DNA of 6,376 nt from Cyanobacteria bacterium UBA11153. Its GTDB lineage: Bacteria; Cyanobacteriota; Cyanobacteriia; Cyanobacteriales; Coleofasciculaceae. The stretch spans positions 5,210-11,585 of the forward strand of contig DOIX01000206.1 in NCBI GenBank assembly GCA_003511885.1, read 5' to 3'. The notes below the pieces were generated by a model. It was not told where the DNA came from. It searched no databases and was given only the letters and a program-made list of their open reading frames with translations. Position numbers and translations under genes: made by a program. Within the stretch, counting starts at the first letter, position 1, and the number at the start of each line of letters is the position of its first letter. Positions 6,017-6,376 of this stretch are shown here, piece after piece.

Positions 6017-6376
6017 TCATTGCGGCAAGAAATCATCATCCAAAACTTCCACAGATTTATAAGGACAAATTTGCGGAAATATTTCTACCGCCAGCATAGT
6101 TTCTGCCATAGCTTGTTTCACCGCATCGCCATAGCATTCAGCTAATATTTCCTCAAAGTAAGACTTAAGACTAGGAGATTCTTTTAATGATTCGCGAATC
6201 CGGCGGCGATGCTCAACGATACTACCTTTCCAGCTACCGCTGCGGAAATTTGGTTGATACTGCCACTTGAGTAAGTGAGTTATAATAACAATCAAATTAC
6301 TCTTTAGGCTTCTCCGTTCGCTTCGTCCCATATCTCCTATTTCCTCAATCAGATTTTCCCAGTCGATGTTTGAGTA
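6017..6376 (-). CDS. DUF29 family protein, 5' end beyond the window
   Basis: The visible 119 codons run from the right edge to a TGA at 6017-6019. The sequence matches the conserved body of DUF29 proteins, which are abundant in cyanobacteria: WENLIEEIGDMGRSERRSL, then HLLKWQYQP, SWKGSIVEHRRRI, SPSLKSYFEEILAECYGDA, ETMLAVEIFPQICPYKSVEV and the terminal DDDFLPQ. The Met at 6329-6331 is not the start, because the conserved DWENLIEEI segment is coded upstream of it in the same frame up to the edge. Full members are about 140-160 residues, so roughly 25-40 N-terminal residues are missing. The function of the family is not established, and no catalytic residues can be named. It is likely soluble and cytoplasmic. 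It lies 278 bp upstream of phr on the same strand. Confidence 0.88.
   Translation of the reverse strand, partial: YSNIDWENLIEEIGDMGRSERRSLKSNLIVIITHLLKWQYQPNFRSGSWKGSIVEHRRRIRESLKESPSLKSYFEEILAECYGDAVKQAMAETMLAVEIFPQICPYKSVEVLDDDFLPQ

Noticed and set aside
6017..6331. A complete 104-residue gene starting at the Met at 6331
   Set aside because: The same frame continues to the window edge with DUF29-conserved residues (DWENLIEEI), so the gene is simply cut by the window.

Overview
The window looks like chromosomal DNA from a cyanobacterium. Three things point there: six perfect copies of the cyanobacterial octamer GCGATCGC (HIP1), short G-rich and heptameric repeats in the spacers of the kind common in cyanobacterial genomes, and the gene content (an NblS/Hik33-type sensor kinase, a class I photolyase closest to the cyanobacterial type, and a DUF29 protein). 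The genus cannot be fixed from the sequence alone.

Layout: every confidently called gene is on the minus strand, so transcription runs from high to low coordinates. In that order they are a DUF29-family gene cut by the right edge (6017-6376), a deoxyribodipyrimidine photolyase (phr, 4290-5738), phosphoribosylamine-glycine ligase (purD, 2780-4063), the multidomain sensor histidine kinase nblS (654-2633) and a small lipoprotein of unknown function (175-615). At the left edge a plus-strand reading frame enters from outside and ends at 190, tail-to-tail with the lipoprotein gene; its identity is unknown.

Spacers: DUF29-phr (278 bp) holds a possible 121-bp MITE-like element, with 15-bp inverted ends and TA on both sides, and an 18-bp palindrome. 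phr-purD (226 bp) holds a heptamer repeat, a G-run tract and a 7-bp inverted repeat. purD-nblS (146 bp) holds a telomere-like TTAGGGG-type tract with six GGGG runs and a tandem 14-bp repeat with inverted copies nearby. nblS-lipoprotein is only 38 bp, so those two are probably co-transcribed. No spacer reaches 300 bp, and no tRNA, rRNA, CRISPR array or transposase gene was seen.

Functionally this is mostly housekeeping: purine synthesis (purD), light-driven DNA repair (phr) and light/nutrient stress signalling (nblS). No new multi-gene system is evident. The points most worth a second look are the TTG start of nblS without a visible ribosome-binding site next to a G-quadruplex-capable repeat, the lipoprotein paired with the membrane sensor kinase, and the candidate MITE upstream of phr.
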